Source: Allokutzneria sp. A3M-2-11 16 (GTDB lineage Bacteria > Actinomycetota > Actinomycetes > Mycobacteriales > Pseudonocardiaceae). Taken from it: a DNA stretch of 64,000 nucleotides. The stretch lies in assembly GCF_024213555.1 (NCBI RefSeq), contig NZ_JANAVO010000002.1, positions 62,001 through 126,000 on the forward strand, written 5' to 3'. The notes below the pieces were generated by a model, which saw only the letters and a program-made list of their open reading frames with translations, did not search any database and had not been told where the DNA came from. Position numbers and translations under genes: made by a program. Below, piece by piece: positions 1 through 10,181 of the stretch (within the stretch, counting starts at the first letter, position 1; each line of letters opens with the position of its first letter).

Positions 1-640
1 CCCAGTCGCCAGCTGATCCCGTTCTCCCACAACTGGTACTGCCGGAAACCGAGTTCGGTGAGCAGCCAGCCGAAGGTGTCGCGGGCGTGGTCGAGGTCGC
101 CGACCCACAGCTCGACGTGGTGCAGTCCAGTCCTTTGTGGACGTTGAAGGACCTGCACGCGGTGCGCGGCCCCGTAGGCGAAGCGCTCACCGACGTCGAG
201 GAAGCCCAGCCGTTCGGAGAGCTTGAGGCTGCCGGTGTTCTCCGGGTGCACCAGCGCCCACACCGTCGGCAGGGCGAGGTCGTCGAAAGCGTGCCGCAGC
301 AAGGCTTCCGTGGCTTCCCTGGCCAGCCCCGAACCCCAGTGCGGGCGGGCGAGGAACCAGCCGATCTCGGGCAGCCCGCCCGGCAGCTCACCCGAGGGCC
401 GGAGGTGGCCGATGCCGACCGCCGCACCGTCCACAGTGAACAGGAAGTGCCCCATGCCGTCCGGGTAGTCACCGCTGACCCGGTCGTAGACGTTGACGAA
501 AGCGGCCTCGCGGTTGCTCAGGTCGCTGCCGAGCCACTTGCTCGTCTCCGGATCGGCGAAGATCCCCGCGACCGCCTCGGCGTCGGAGGCGCGCAGCTCG
601 CGCAGGACCATCCGCTCGGTGACTAACTCGGGGACCTTCA

Positions 641-641
<1 letters not shown>
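1..641 (-). CDS. GNAT acetyltransferase fused to a VOC/glyoxalase-like domain (3' end outside window)
   Basis: The frame reads 213 codons from ATG at 641 to the window edge with no stop, so the C-terminus is missing. Residues 1-165 look like a RimJ/RimL-type GNAT: LVTERMVLRELR at the start, then EIGWFLARPHWGSGLA (acetyl-CoA loop) and HPENTGSLKLSERLGF. From about residue 172 the chain continues as a VOC domain start (GLHHVELWVGDLDHARDTF). The ATG overlaps the TGA of aroQ (TGATG), so it is translationally coupled to the shikimate genes. GNAT and VOC domains are each common; the fusion is less so. Substrates cannot be told from the sequence. The GNAT half is secure, the VOC half is cut short. 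Confidence 0.8.
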
Positions 642-2689
<2,048 letters not shown>

Positions 2690-2693
<4 letters not shown>

Positions 2694-3877
2694 CAGCGCT
2701 CCTTCAGCGCCGCGAGGTACGCCTCGGCGTTGCGCCTGGTCTCGGTGACCGAGTCGCCACCGAACTTCTCCAGCACCGCGTCCGCGAGGACCAGGGCCAC
2801 CATCGCCTCGGCGACCACACCCGCCGCGGGCACCGCGCAGGCGTCGGAGCGCTGGCTGATCGCCACCGCGGCCTCCCCGGTCGCGGTGTCCACAGTGGAC
2901 AGAGCGCGGGGCACCGTGGAGATCGGCTTCATCGCGGCGCGCACGCGCAACGGCTCGCCGTTGGTGATGCCTCCCTCCACACCGCCCGCCCGGTTGGAGC
3001 GGCGGCTGACGCCGAGCTCGCTGTCGGAGCGGTCGATCTCGTCGTGCGCCTTGCTGCCACGCCGCCGCGCGGTCTCGAAGCCGTCACCGACCTCGACGCC
3101 CTTGATCGCCTGGATGCCCATGAGGGCCCCGGCGAGCCGCGAGTCGAGCCTGCGGTCCCAGTGCACGTGCGAGCCCAGGCCCGGGGGCAGCCCGTAGGCC
3201 AGCACCTCGACCACACCGCCGAGGGTGTCGCCGTCGGCCTTGGCCGCGTCCACCTCGGCGACCATGGCCGCGCTGGCGTCGGCGTCGAAGACCCGCACCG
3301 GGCTCGCGTCGACCGCCTCAAGGTCCTCCGGGCCCGGCAGCACGCCCGCGGGCGCCTCGACCGTGCCGATGGACACCACGTGGCTGATCACCTCGACGCC
3401 CAGGGTCTGCCTCAGGAAGGCCCGCGCGACCGCACCGAGCGCGGTGCGTGCCGCGGTCTCCCGCGCGCTCGCCCGCTCCAGCACCGGGCGCGCGTCGTCG
3501 AAGCCGTACTTCTGCATGCCGGGGAGGTCGGCGTGCCCGGGCCGGGGCCGGGTGAGCGGGGCGCTGCGGGCGAGCCCGGCCAGCTCCTCCTCCGGCACCG
3601 GATCCGGCGACATCACCTTCTCCCAGCGCGGCCACTCGCTGTTGGCGACCTGCACGGCAACGGGGCCGCCCTGGGTCAGCCCGTGCCGGACGCCACCGAG
3701 GAAGGTGACGACGTCGGCCTCGAACTTCATCCGGGCGCCACGGCCGTGGCCCAGGCGCCTCCTAGCCAAATGACCCGCGACATCACCAGTGGTGATCTCG
3801 ACCCCGGCGACCAAGCCCTCGAGCACGGCGACCAGGGCAGGGCCGTGCGACTCTCCAGCAGTGATCCAGCGCAACAC
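2690..3877 (-). CDS. aroC: Chorismate synthase
   Basis: FMN-dependent lyase that makes chorismate from EPSP, the last shikimate step. The chorismate feeds aromatic amino acids and, potentially, aryl siderophore starters. The 395-aa protein starts [15 protein letters not shown] (GTG start) and has the family signatures [15 protein letters not shown] near residue 120, and an arginine-rich C-terminal region ([13 protein letters not shown]). It is the first gene of the aro operon. A perfect GTCCACAGTGGAC palindrome lies inside it at 2888-2900. Confidence 0.96.
2888..2900. repeat. Iterated 13-bp palindrome GTCCACWGTGGAC (copy in aroC)
   Basis: Exact GTCCACAGTGGAC inside aroC. Exact copies also lie at 21231-21243 and 29069-29081, and many one- or two-mismatch copies occur elsewhere in the window. 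Confidence 0.7.
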
Positions 3878-3904
3878 GCCGTGATCCTGCCACGTCGCGG
3901 CGTC

Positions 3905-4570
3905 TCAGCCTCGCGGAACCCCGGAGTCGAACACCGTGTGCCCACCCGGTGGAACCATCGCGAGCACCAGCGTGGCCAGCAGCAATCCGGGTCCGTGCGG
4001 TATCGCCCCACCTCCTTCTTCACTCCCGCGGAAATGTGCGCGGAGAACTCCGACTATGGCGGTAATCACCGCCGCGAGGACCACGACCACCGGCAGCGCG
4101 ATCCACCCCACCGCGCCCGCGACCGCGCCGAGGCTGCCGGAGAGCTTCACGTCACCCGGGCCGAGCGACGCCGGCGACAGCACGCGCACGACCGCGTGCA
4201 CGGCCAGGAACAGCGCCGCGCCGCAGACGGCCCGCACGGCCAGAGGTGGTCCCGGCCCGGCGAACGTGGCAGGCACCAACACCAGGCCCACGATCGGATA
4301 CGCGGGCAACGTCAACGCGTCCGGCAATCGGCAGTGGCGAAGATCGACAACTACCAACGCCACGGCGAACCACGCCACGGCGAGCTGCACCGGCAGCCAC
4401 CACCAAGGCGCGGGTGCCGCGCACACGAACGCCCACAACACGCCGACCGCGAGTTCGCACCACGGGGGTCGCACGCTGGCTCCGCGTCGCAGTCGACCGA
4501 GCAGCAGCCTCGCTCCCGCCCCCGCCACGATCCCCGCGACGAGGCCGAACAGCGCTCCCAGAACTTCCAT
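3905..4570 (-). CDS. Prepilin peptidase, A24 family (type IV leader peptidase)
   Basis: Membrane aspartyl protease that removes the positively charged leader of type IV prepilin-like proteins. The 221-aa hydrophobic protein shows the two catalytic aspartate regions: VVDLRHCRLPD (first Asp) and LGPGDVKLSGSLG (second Asp in a GxGDxK motif). There is no room for the zinc-binding N-methyltransferase domain of long PilD proteins, as is common in actinobacteria. ATG 4570 is chosen because the next upstream in-frame codons have no good ribosome-binding site; the site is weak here too. It lies just downstream of aroE-mltG-ruvX-alaS in many actinobacteria; here the PTS locus and other genes separate them. 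Confidence 0.88.
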   Translation of the reverse strand: MEVLGALFGLVAGIVAGAGARLLLGRLRRGASVRPPWCELAVGVLWAFVCAAPAPWWWLPVQLAVAWFAVALVVVDLRHCRLPDALTLPAYPIVGLVLVPATFAGPGPPLAVRAVCGAALFLAVHAVVRVLSPASLGPGDVKLSGSLGAVAGAVGWIALPVVVVLAAVITAIVGVLRAHFRGSEEGGGAIPHGPGLLLATLVLAMVPPGGHTVFDSGVPRG

Positions 4571-5016
4571 GTCACGAGGATGCGCATGACCGTTCGCGGC
4601 CTCAAGCCAACGGGACCCCCTGGGTGGAATTCGCTTCACAAGGCAGGCTTGAGTGTCCACATAGGACAGTTCGCGAGAGGGCGACTCAACTTCGCTCAGG
4701 ACGGCTCCCGCACTGCGCATACCAAGTAAACTCTGCCCATGCACTCCACCCGCCCGCTCACCCCCTTCCCCGCGGGCGCCGTCTAGAGAACCCCGTTTCG
4801 TACTCATAACGGGAAAAAGAGCGCTCCAAAAACCCGTTTTGAGTACGAAACGGGATTTTGGGCTGCGGTGGTGATGTTGTGAGGGAGGGGACGGGGGGCG
4901 TTGCGGTCGTTGGGTGCTGCTCGCGGGGCACGGCCCGATCGCTAGTGGACCGGGCAGGCGGGCGCTGGCGGACCCGACGCGGCACTCGACACGAATGCCG
5001 CATCGGGTACGGAAGT
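4571..5016. other. 446-bp intergenic region upstream of the prepilin peptidase
   Basis: No convincing gene on either strand. The short open frames have no ribosome-binding site and no recognisable protein. It holds the 63-bp nested palindrome at 4792-4854 and must hold the terminator of the EIIB-EIIA operon and the promoter of the prepilin peptidase gene. Confidence 0.6.
4792..4854. repeat. 63-bp nested palindrome, family R1 copy 1
   Basis: Outer arms CCCGTTTCGTACTCA and TGAGTACGAAACGGG are perfect reverse complements. Inside them AACGGG and CCCGTT form a second stem, and the centre holds the palindrome GAGCGCTC. A second copy of exactly the same length and plan lies at 28383-28445. It could act as a terminator for the EIIB-EIIA operon. 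Confidence 0.85.
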
Positions 5017-5472
5017 TCAGGCGGACCAGGTGAAGATCTGGTCGCCGTGGTCGACCGCGTCGGCCTCGCGGAGCGCGGCCAGCTGGTCCGGCTTCGCCTC
5101 GACCGCGACGACGGGGCAGACCGGGGAGTAGCCCTGGCGCTCCACCTCCGCCGGGTTCCAGGTGATCATCCGCTGACCCGCGCGGACCGTCTCGCCCTTG
5201 ACCACGTGCAGGGTGAAGCCCTCGCCCTTCAGCTTCACCGTGTCGATGCCCAGGTGCACCAGCACGGCCTGGCCGCCGGGGGTGAGCACGACGAAGGCGT
5301 GCGGGTGCAGGGTCACCACGGTGCCGTCCACCGGGGAGACGGCGTCGCCCTCGGCGCGGTCGGGGTCGACGGCGATACCGGGCCCGACCATGGCCTCGGC
5401 GAACACCGGGTCGGGGACCGCACTCATGGGGATGGCCCGGCCCTTGACCGGGCACAGCACGGAAAGCGTCAC
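5017..5472 (-). CDS. crr: PTS EIIA component (glucose/GlcNAc type)
   Basis: Cytosolic phosphocarrier that takes phosphate from HPr and passes it to EIIB. The 151-aa protein matches EIIA-Glc: IDTVKLKGEGF, the phospho-accepting His in AVLVHLGIDTV, and SPVDGTVVTLHPHAF. The GTG start lies inside the EIIB stop (ATGTGA), which fixes the start and couples the two genes. Together with EIIB, EIIC and HPr nearby it completes a split GlcNAc/glucose PTS. Confidence 0.92.
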   Translation of the reverse strand: MTLSVLCPVKGRAIPMSAVPDPVFAEAMVGPGIAVDPDRAEGDAVSPVDGTVVTLHPHAFVVLTPGGQAVLVHLGIDTVKLKGEGFTLHVVKGETVRAGQRMITWNPAEVERQGYSPVCPVVAVEAKPDQLAALREADAVDHGDQIFTWSA

Positions 5473-5705
5473 ATCAGGTCCTGGATGTCCTCGGCGAGCG
5501 TGTCGGCCTCGGGGCCGACGATGACCTGCACGATGGTGCCCTGCTGCATGACGCCCATCGCACCGGCCGCCTTCAGCGCGGCCTGGTCGATCAGGGAACC
5601 GTCGTGCACCTCGCACCTCAGCCGTGTGATGCACGCCTCAATGTCCTCGATGTTGCCCGCGCCGCCGAGCCCCGCGAGGATCGCCGCGGCCTTGTCGTCA
5701 GCCAC
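5469..5705 (-). CDS. PTS EIIB component (GlcNAc/glucose family)
   Basis: Small 78-aa EIIB domain that phosphorylates the incoming sugar. The phospho-cysteine is visible in NIEDIEACITRLRCEVHD, the classical EIIB-Glc/Nag motif. As in Streptomyces nagF, EIIB is a separate protein instead of being fused to EIIC. It is the first gene of the EIIB-EIIA operon, divergent from the GntR-EIIC-HPr operon, and shares the dre-containing intergenic region with it. Confidence 0.92.
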   Translation of the reverse strand: MADDKAAAILAGLGGAGNIEDIEACITRLRCEVHDGSLIDQAALKAAGAMGVMQQGTIVQVIVGPEADTLAEDIQDLM

Positions 5706-5832
5706 TCAAGTCTCCCTTGCCTCCACACCCCGTGAGCAGGGCGTACGTGGTTGGGCCAAATGCTTGCACACCTGATACGAAGCCATAACGGTTGTTGACA
5801 CCCCGATGATGCCGGGAGCATCCTCCCCCGCA

Positions 5833-5848
5833 ACTGGTTTAGACCGGA
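5833..5848. promoter_or_regulatory. DasR-type operator (dre-like site)
   Basis: ACTGGTTTAGACCGGA matches 13 of 16 positions of the Streptomyces dre consensus ACTGGTCTAGACCAGT. It lies in the divergent PTS promoter region, 40 bp upstream of the GntR/UTRA gene. The likely binder is the adjacent DasR-like regulator. Confidence 0.75.
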
Positions 5849-5887
5849 CCGTACCAATCCGCCAGCCTGGTTTCGAGGGGAGTGAGC

Positions 5888-6670
5888 GTGCCGGTTCCGG
5901 AGACCCCCGCCGCCCGGCTGCTGGACGGGCCGACGCCCAAGCACGCCCAGCTGCGCGAGATCCTGCGCAGGCTGGCCCACGAACAGCTGGCGCCCGGCAC
6001 GCCCGTCCCCTCCGAGCGCGAGCTGGCCACCCGCTACGGCGTCTCCCGGCTGACCGTGCGCGAGGCGATCAGCCAGCTGGTCACCGAGGGACTGCTGACC
6101 CGGGTCCGGGGCAAGGGCACCTTCACCGCCAAGCCGAGGGTGGACGCCCAGCTGCACCTGGCCTCCTTCACCGAGGACATCCGCGGGCGCGGGATGACCC
6201 CGGCGACGGAGGTGCTCGACCACGGCGAGCTGGTCCCGCCGACCGCCACGGCGACCGCGCTCGGCCTGGACACCGGGCAGCCCGCCTACTGGCTGTTCCG
6301 GCTGCGTCGCGCCGACAGCACCCCGATGGCCGTCGAACGCGGCTGGTACCACCCCCGCGAGGTGCCGGGGCTGCTCCGGCACGACCTCACCCGTTCCCTG
6401 TACGGCCTGCTCGCGCGGGAGTACGGGGTTCAGCTCGACCACGGTCGCCAGACCGTGTGGGCGGACGCCGCCGACCCGGTGACCGCCAGGCTGCTCGGCA
6501 TCAGGCCGGGCAGTCCCGTCCTGGTCTTCCGCAGGATCTCCACCGCCGCGGGAGCGCCTGTGGAGGACATGACGTCCTGGTACCGGGGCGATCTGTACCA
6601 GGTGACCATGCAACTCGACCGGAGCCTTCCGGACTCCGGTCCCCACCCTCAGCAGGGAGGTACCCGATGA
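5888..6670 (+). CDS. GntR family (HutC/UTRA) regulator, DasR-like
   Basis: About 260-aa repressor with an N-terminal GntR winged helix (PSERELATRYGVSRLTVREA, then GKGTFTAKP) and a C-terminal UTRA ligand domain (LHLASFTEDIRGRG, YRGDLYQVTMQL). In Streptomyces the related DasR senses glucosamine-phosphates and represses GlcNAc PTS genes; here the regulator is the first gene of the PTS operon and a dre-like site precedes it. GTG 5888 is preferred because GAGGGGA at 5875-5881 is well spaced from it; GTG 5882 is also possible. The stop overlaps the EIIC ATG (ATGA). Confidence 0.88.
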   Translation: MPVPETPAARLLDGPTPKHAQLREILRRLAHEQLAPGTPVPSERELATRYGVSRLTVREAISQLVTEGLLTRVRGKGTFTAKPRVDAQLHLASFTEDIRGRGMTPATEVLDHGELVPPTATATALGLDTGQPAYWLFRLRRADSTPMAVERGWYHPREVPGLLRHDLTRSLYGLLAREYGVQLDHGRQTVWADAADPVTARLLGIRPGSPVLVFRRISTAAGAPVEDMTSWYRGDLYQVTMQLDRSLPDSGPHPQQGGTR

Positions 6671-7881
6671 GCGCCACGCCGGGCGGTCGTGACATCAAGG
6701 GTTTGGCGGTACTGCAACGGATCGGCCGCAGCCTGATGCTGCCGATCGCCGCGCTGCCCGCGGCCGGGCTGCTGCTGCGCCTCGGGCAGGATGACCTGCT
6801 CGGCGGCGTCGGCGGCCTGGAGAAGGTGGCCGCGGTCATCGGCGGGGCCGGAGGTGTGCTCTTCGACTACCTGCCGGTGCTCTTCGCCGTCGGTGTGGCC
6901 ATCGGCTTCGCCAAGAAGGCCGACGGTTCCACCGCGCTGGCCTCCGTGGTCGGCTACCTGGTGCTCTCGAAGGTCATCCTGGTGTTCAACCCGCTGGCCG
7001 AGGGCAAGGAGGGCGCGCCACCGAACAACTGGCCCTACGGCGTGCTCACCGGCCTGATCGCGGGCATCCTCACCGCCATCCTGTGGCAGCGCTACCACCG
7101 GATCAAGCTGCCGCCGTACCTGGCGTTCTTCGGCGGTAGGCGGTTCGTGCCGATGGCCGTCGCGGTGCTGATGATCCCGCTCGGCGTGGTGATGGGCCTG
7201 ATCTACCCGCTGTTCAACTCCGGCCTCACCTCGCTCGGCGAGATGATCACCGGCAGCACCATGGTCGGCGCGGGCGCCTACGGCATGGCCAACCGGCTGC
7301 TGCTGCCGTTCGGCCTGCACCACATCATCAACTCGTTCGTGTGGTTCGTCTTCGGTGAGTTCGGCGGCCAGAGCGGCGACCTCAACCGGTTCATCAAGGC
7401 GCACGACCCGAGCGCGGGCACGTTCATGACCGGCTTCTTCCCGATCTTCATGTTCGCCCTGCCCGCGGCGGCGCTGGCGATCTGGCGGACGGCCAAGCCC
7501 GAGCAGCGCAAGATCGTCGGCGGCATCATGCTCTCCGGCGCGCTGACCGCGGTGATCACCGGTGTCACCGAGCCGCTGGAGTTCTCGTTCCTGTTCGTGG
7601 CCTGGCCGCTGTTCCTGGTGCACGCCGTGCTGACCGGCGTGTCGTTCATCGTGGTCAACGCCCTCGGCATCCACACGGGGTTCACCTTCTCCGCCGGTGC
7701 CATCGACTACCTGCTGAACTGGAACATCTCCACCAAGCCGTTCCTGATCATCCCGGTCGGCCTGGCCTTCGCGGTGGTGTACTACTTCCTCTTCACCTTC
7801 GTGATCAAGAAGTGGAACCTCAAGACGCCGGGCCGCGAGGACGAGACCGCGGACCCGCAGGCCGAATCCAGCAAGATCTAG
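6667..7881 (+). CDS. PTS EIIC component (N-acetylglucosamine/glucose permease)
   Basis: Inner-membrane sugar channel of the PTS, 404 aa, with no fused EIIB or EIIA. The start has the EIIC signature (LQRIGRSLMLPIAALPAAGL), about ten hydrophobic segments follow, and the conserved ITGVTEPLEFSFLFVAW motif is present. RLLLPFGLHHIINSF with FVWFVFGEFGG resembles NagE-type EIIC, which favours GlcNAc over glucose. It is coupled to the GntR gene by ATGA overlap and followed by HPr. Confidence 0.92.
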   Translation: MSATPGGRDIKGLAVLQRIGRSLMLPIAALPAAGLLLRLGQDDLLGGVGGLEKVAAVIGGAGGVLFDYLPVLFAVGVAIGFAKKADGSTALASVVGYLVLSKVILVFNPLAEGKEGAPPNNWPYGVLTGLIAGILTAILWQRYHRIKLPPYLAFFGGRRFVPMAVAVLMIPLGVVMGLIYPLFNSGLTSLGEMITGSTMVGAGAYGMANRLLLPFGLHHIINSFVWFVFGEFGGQSGDLNRFIKAHDPSAGTFMTGFFPIFMFALPAAALAIWRTAKPEQRKIVGGIMLSGALTAVITGVTEPLEFSFLFVAWPLFLVHAVLTGVSFIVVNALGIHTGFTFSAGAIDYLLNWNISTKPFLIIPVGLAFAVVYYFLFTFVIKKWNLKTPGREDETADPQAESSKI

Positions 7882-7894
7882 GAAGGACCTCGCA

Positions 7895-8164
7895 ATGCCG
7901 GAACGACGGGTCACCGTTGCCTCCTCGGTCGGACTGCACGCCCGGCCGGCCGCGCTGCTGGCCAAGGCCGCGGCGGCGCAGCCGGTCACGGTCACCATCC
8001 GCAAGAACGGCGGCGAGCCGGTGGAGGCGGCCAGCGTGCTCGGACTGATGACGCTGGGCGCGATGCACGGTGACGAGGTGGTGCTCAGCGCCGAGGGCGA
8101 GGGCGCCGAGGAGGCGTTGGAGGCACTGGCCTCGATCATCGCCAAGGATCTCGACCAGGGCTGA
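7895..8164 (+). CDS. ptsH: HPr phosphocarrier protein
   Basis: The 89-aa HPr accepts phosphate from EI at His (SSVGLHARPAALLA) and donates it to EIIA. The regulatory Ser46 region is present as PVEAASVLGLM. GGAAGG at 7882-7887 is a good ribosome-binding site. It ends the GntR-EIIC-HPr operon and is followed at once by a perfect hairpin. No EI gene is in the window. Confidence 0.95.
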   Translation: MPERRVTVASSVGLHARPAALLAKAAAAQPVTVTIRKNGGEPVEAASVLGLMTLGAMHGDEVVLSAEGEGAEEALEALASIIAKDLDQG

Positions 8165-8176
8165 TACCAGTACCAC

Positions 8177-8207
8177 GGTGGGACCCGTCCGGTGGACGGG
8201 TCCCACC
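8177..8207 (+). terminator. Strong hairpin after ptsH
   Basis: Perfect 14-bp stem GGTGGGACCCGTCC / GGACGGGTCCCACC with a 3-nt loop, 12 bp after the ptsH stop. It probably ends the PTS operon transcript; no T-run follows, as is common in actinobacteria. Confidence 0.8.
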
Positions 8208-8280
8208 GGCGTATCACGGCAGGTCGTCATTCCGGGGGATCTCCGGGAAAACTCTGATGTCCCCCGGTTGTGCAAGGGTG

Positions 8281-8973
8281 ATGATCGCGGGTATGGATCT
8301 CAACATCGTCGGCGCTCCCGCCGCGACCCGGGTGCCCCGGCTGGGGATCACTGTCGCATGGCTGGGCGTGGGGGTCTCCGTCGCCCTCATGGCCGTCCTG
8401 CACGGCCAGTCCTTCCCGAGTCCCTACTCCCAGACCATCAGCACCTACGGTGTCGGCCCGTTGTCGCAGGTCTACATGTGGTCGCTGGTCGCGCTGGGCG
8501 TCGGCTCGCTGGCCTTCCTCGCCGGGATGGTCCGGTGGGAGGCGCCCTACTCGCCGCTGGCGTGGACCTGCGTCGGCATCTGGAGCGGTGGCCTGCTGCT
8601 GGCGGGCGTGCTGCCGATGGACACCACCAGCACCGAGCGCACCCCGTTCGGCATGCTGCACAACCTGGCCGCGGTCGCGGCGTTCCTCGGGTTGCCGACC
8701 GCCGGGATGGTGCTCGGCAAGCGCTACCGGGGACACCCCCAGTTCGGCGGCTACGCCCGGCTGAGCAGGCGTCTCGGACTCTTCGGGTTCGTCATGCTCT
8801 TCGCCTTCGGGGTGAGCTTCTTCGGCATGATGGAACCGGCGCTGATCGACTGGTTCCCCGGCCCGAACCCGGTCGGCATCACCGAGCGGCTGCTCGTGGT
8901 CGGTGAGCTCGTGCTGCTGGCCGTGCTGATGAGGTGGTCGGCGGAGATCACCAGGACGATCCGGGTCACCTGA
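8281..8973 (+). CDS. DUF998-family integral membrane protein
   Basis: About 230 aa with roughly six hydrophobic segments. The SQTISTYGVGPLSQVYMW segment, the AGVLPMDTTSTERTPFGMLH segment and the RLSRRLGLFGF loop are typical of DUF998, a membrane family of unknown function. ATG 8281 (after AAGGG) or ATG 8293 could be the start; neither has an ideal ribosome-binding site. It is a stand-alone plus-strand gene between hairpins. Confidence 0.75.
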   Translation: MIAGMDLNIVGAPAATRVPRLGITVAWLGVGVSVALMAVLHGQSFPSPYSQTISTYGVGPLSQVYMWSLVALGVGSLAFLAGMVRWEAPYSPLAWTCVGIWSGGLLLAGVLPMDTTSTERTPFGMLHNLAAVAAFLGLPTAGMVLGKRYRGHPQFGGYARLSRRLGLFGFVMLFAFGVSFFGMMEPALIDWFPGPNPVGITERLLVVGELVLLAVLMRWSAEITRTIRVT

Positions 8974-9019
8974 GAGCGCTGACGTGGCCCGCCTGGGGGG
9001 GCCACCTCCGCCAGCGCTC
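8974..9019. terminator. Bidirectional hairpin between convergent genes
   Basis: GAGCGCTG...CAGCGCTC outer arms enclose GTGGCCC...GGGCCAC inner arms. It lies exactly between the DUF998 stop and the protease stop, as expected of a shared terminator. Confidence 0.75.
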
Positions 9020-9023
9020 GTCG

Positions 9024-9812
9024 CTACCCGGTGTGCCGCGTCACCCAGCCCTTGAGGGCGGTGGCGTCGGCGTACACCCCGGGCACGTCCTCGCAGGGGT
9101 CCTCGCCGGCTTCCTTCATGGCTCCGTGGCTGGTGACGCCGAGCAGTTCCCACTGACCGTCAGCGCCCCGCCGGACCTGCGGGCCGCCCGAGTCCCCGCC
9201 GCAGCTGCCCTGCTGGTTCGGGTTGTCGGTGCAGATCTCCAGCTCGTCGCTGAATCGCAGCAACCCTCCGGCGCACCGCTGGTCCGGCAGCACCTGGGTG
9301 TCCAGTTCCTTCAGATACCGCTCCATCCGCACGTCCGGGCATTCGATCGCGTTGCAGGCGCGGCCCCACCCCATGATCCTGGTCCTCATACCGGCTTCGA
9401 CACGGTCGGCGAACCGGATGGCGGCCAGCGGAACCGGCTTGTCGAGCCGCAGCAGCGCCACGTCGTACCAGTCGTTCGCGAAGCCCCTGGGTTCGCGGTA
9501 GCCCGGGTGGATGATCCGCTGGGTGGCCGTGCGGACGTGACCACCCTGCGTGCGGTCCAGGCTGCCCAGCCGAACCTGGACCTTGGCCGGCTCGATCCAC
9601 TCGACGCAGTGCGCCGCCGTGAGCACCCACCGCGGTGCGATCAGCGCCCCGCCGCACTGCATGTCCGGGAATTCCTTGCTGTTCAGCGTCGCCAAGAACG
9701 AATACGGATCGGTCGATTTCCTGCCGCCGACGATCGCCTGGGCACTTCCCGTGCCGGCCAGGGCGGTCACCACCATGACGAGGGCAGCCGCCACCCACGA
9801 ACGCTTTCGCAT
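9024..9812 (-). CDS. Secreted trypsin-like serine protease (S1 family)
   Basis: 262 aa with a Sec signal peptide (residues 1-26, ending SAQA) and the mature N-terminus IVGGRKSTDPYSF, the trypsin-type activation motif. The catalytic triad is visible: His in VLTAAHCV, Asp in DWYDVALLRL, Ser in GSCGGDSGGPQ. Six cysteines are placed for disulfides. Several acidic substitutions (EDPCEDVPG) near the C-terminal region make strict trypsin specificity uncertain. It is monocistronic and convergent with the DUF998 gene. Confidence 0.92.
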   Translation of the reverse strand: MRKRSWVAAALVMVVTALAGTGSAQAIVGGRKSTDPYSFLATLNSKEFPDMQCGGALIAPRWVLTAAHCVEWIEPAKVQVRLGSLDRTQGGHVRTATQRIIHPGYREPRGFANDWYDVALLRLDKPVPLAAIRFADRVEAGMRTRIMGWGRACNAIECPDVRMERYLKELDTQVLPDQRCAGGLLRFSDELEICTDNPNQQGSCGGDSGGPQVRRGADGQWELLGVTSHGAMKEAGEDPCEDVPGVYADATALKGWVTRHTG

Positions 9813-9839
9813 TTTTCTGCCTTTCTCAGGGGAGAACGA

Positions 9840-10028
9840 TTACGCGAGCTTGTTCCGCAACCACCAGAACCGGTTACCGGGCTGATAGAGGCGCACGACC
9901 TCCATGCCGGCTTCCCGGAGCCTCTGATACCGCTCGGTGCCGATGCCGGGCGGCATGCCCGCGTGCCGCAACGCCTCGGTGACGCCGAACTGAGCACGAC
10001 GCTGCTGTCGCCACGCGAGCCAGGTCAC
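9840..10028 (-). pseudogene. Probable internally deleted remnant of an ABC-2 type permease
   Basis: A 62-aa frame starts from GTG 10028 behind GAGAGGG. It begins VTWLAWRQQRRAQFGVTEAL, the typical opening of actinobacterial ABC-2 permeases (MTWLAWRQxR). It then jumps to ERYQRLREAG and YQPGNRFWWLRNKLA, which resemble segments from later in such proteins (YQPxxRFW). No transmembrane helix is left, so it cannot be a working permease. It could also be a small unknown protein. No ATPase gene is adjacent. A palindrome and a hairpin lie just upstream. Confidence 0.45.
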
Positions 10029-10087
10029 GCGAGAGCCCTCTCCCCGATCCGGAACTCGATCACCCGGTTCTCCCATCAACCTATTTA

Positions 10088-10101
10088 CCTATGATCATAG
10101 G
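10088..10101. promoter_or_regulatory. 14-bp perfect palindrome, possible operator
   Basis: CCTATGATCATAGG lies 60 bp upstream of the remnant ORF start, in an AT-rich patch (TTTACCTATGATCATAGG). Its position fits an operator of a GntR- or TetR-like regulator; no adjacent regulator gene is present. Confidence 0.4.
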
Positions 10102-10109
10102 ATAAGTCG

Positions 10110-10135
10110 GTGGAGCGGGGTCAACCCCGCTCCAC
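10110..10135. terminator. 12-bp perfect hairpin
   Basis: GTGGAGCGGGGT / ACCCCGCTCCAC lies 46 bp downstream of the aroE stop. It is probably the terminator of the alaS-ruvX-mltG-aroE operon. Confidence 0.7.
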
Positions 10136-10181
10136 GGGTATGGCTCGAAGCGGGTCAACGGGCGATTGAAGACGGGTGGGG

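Noticed and set aside
4758-5003. Short minus-strand open frame in the 4571-5016 gap
   Set aside because: No ribosome-binding site, low-complexity Arg/Pro/Ser composition, and it runs through the R1 palindrome.
10160-10180. GATTGAAGACGGG downstream of aroE resembling one end of the R2 palindromes
   Set aside because: No matching left arm within 150 bp, so it is not a full copy.
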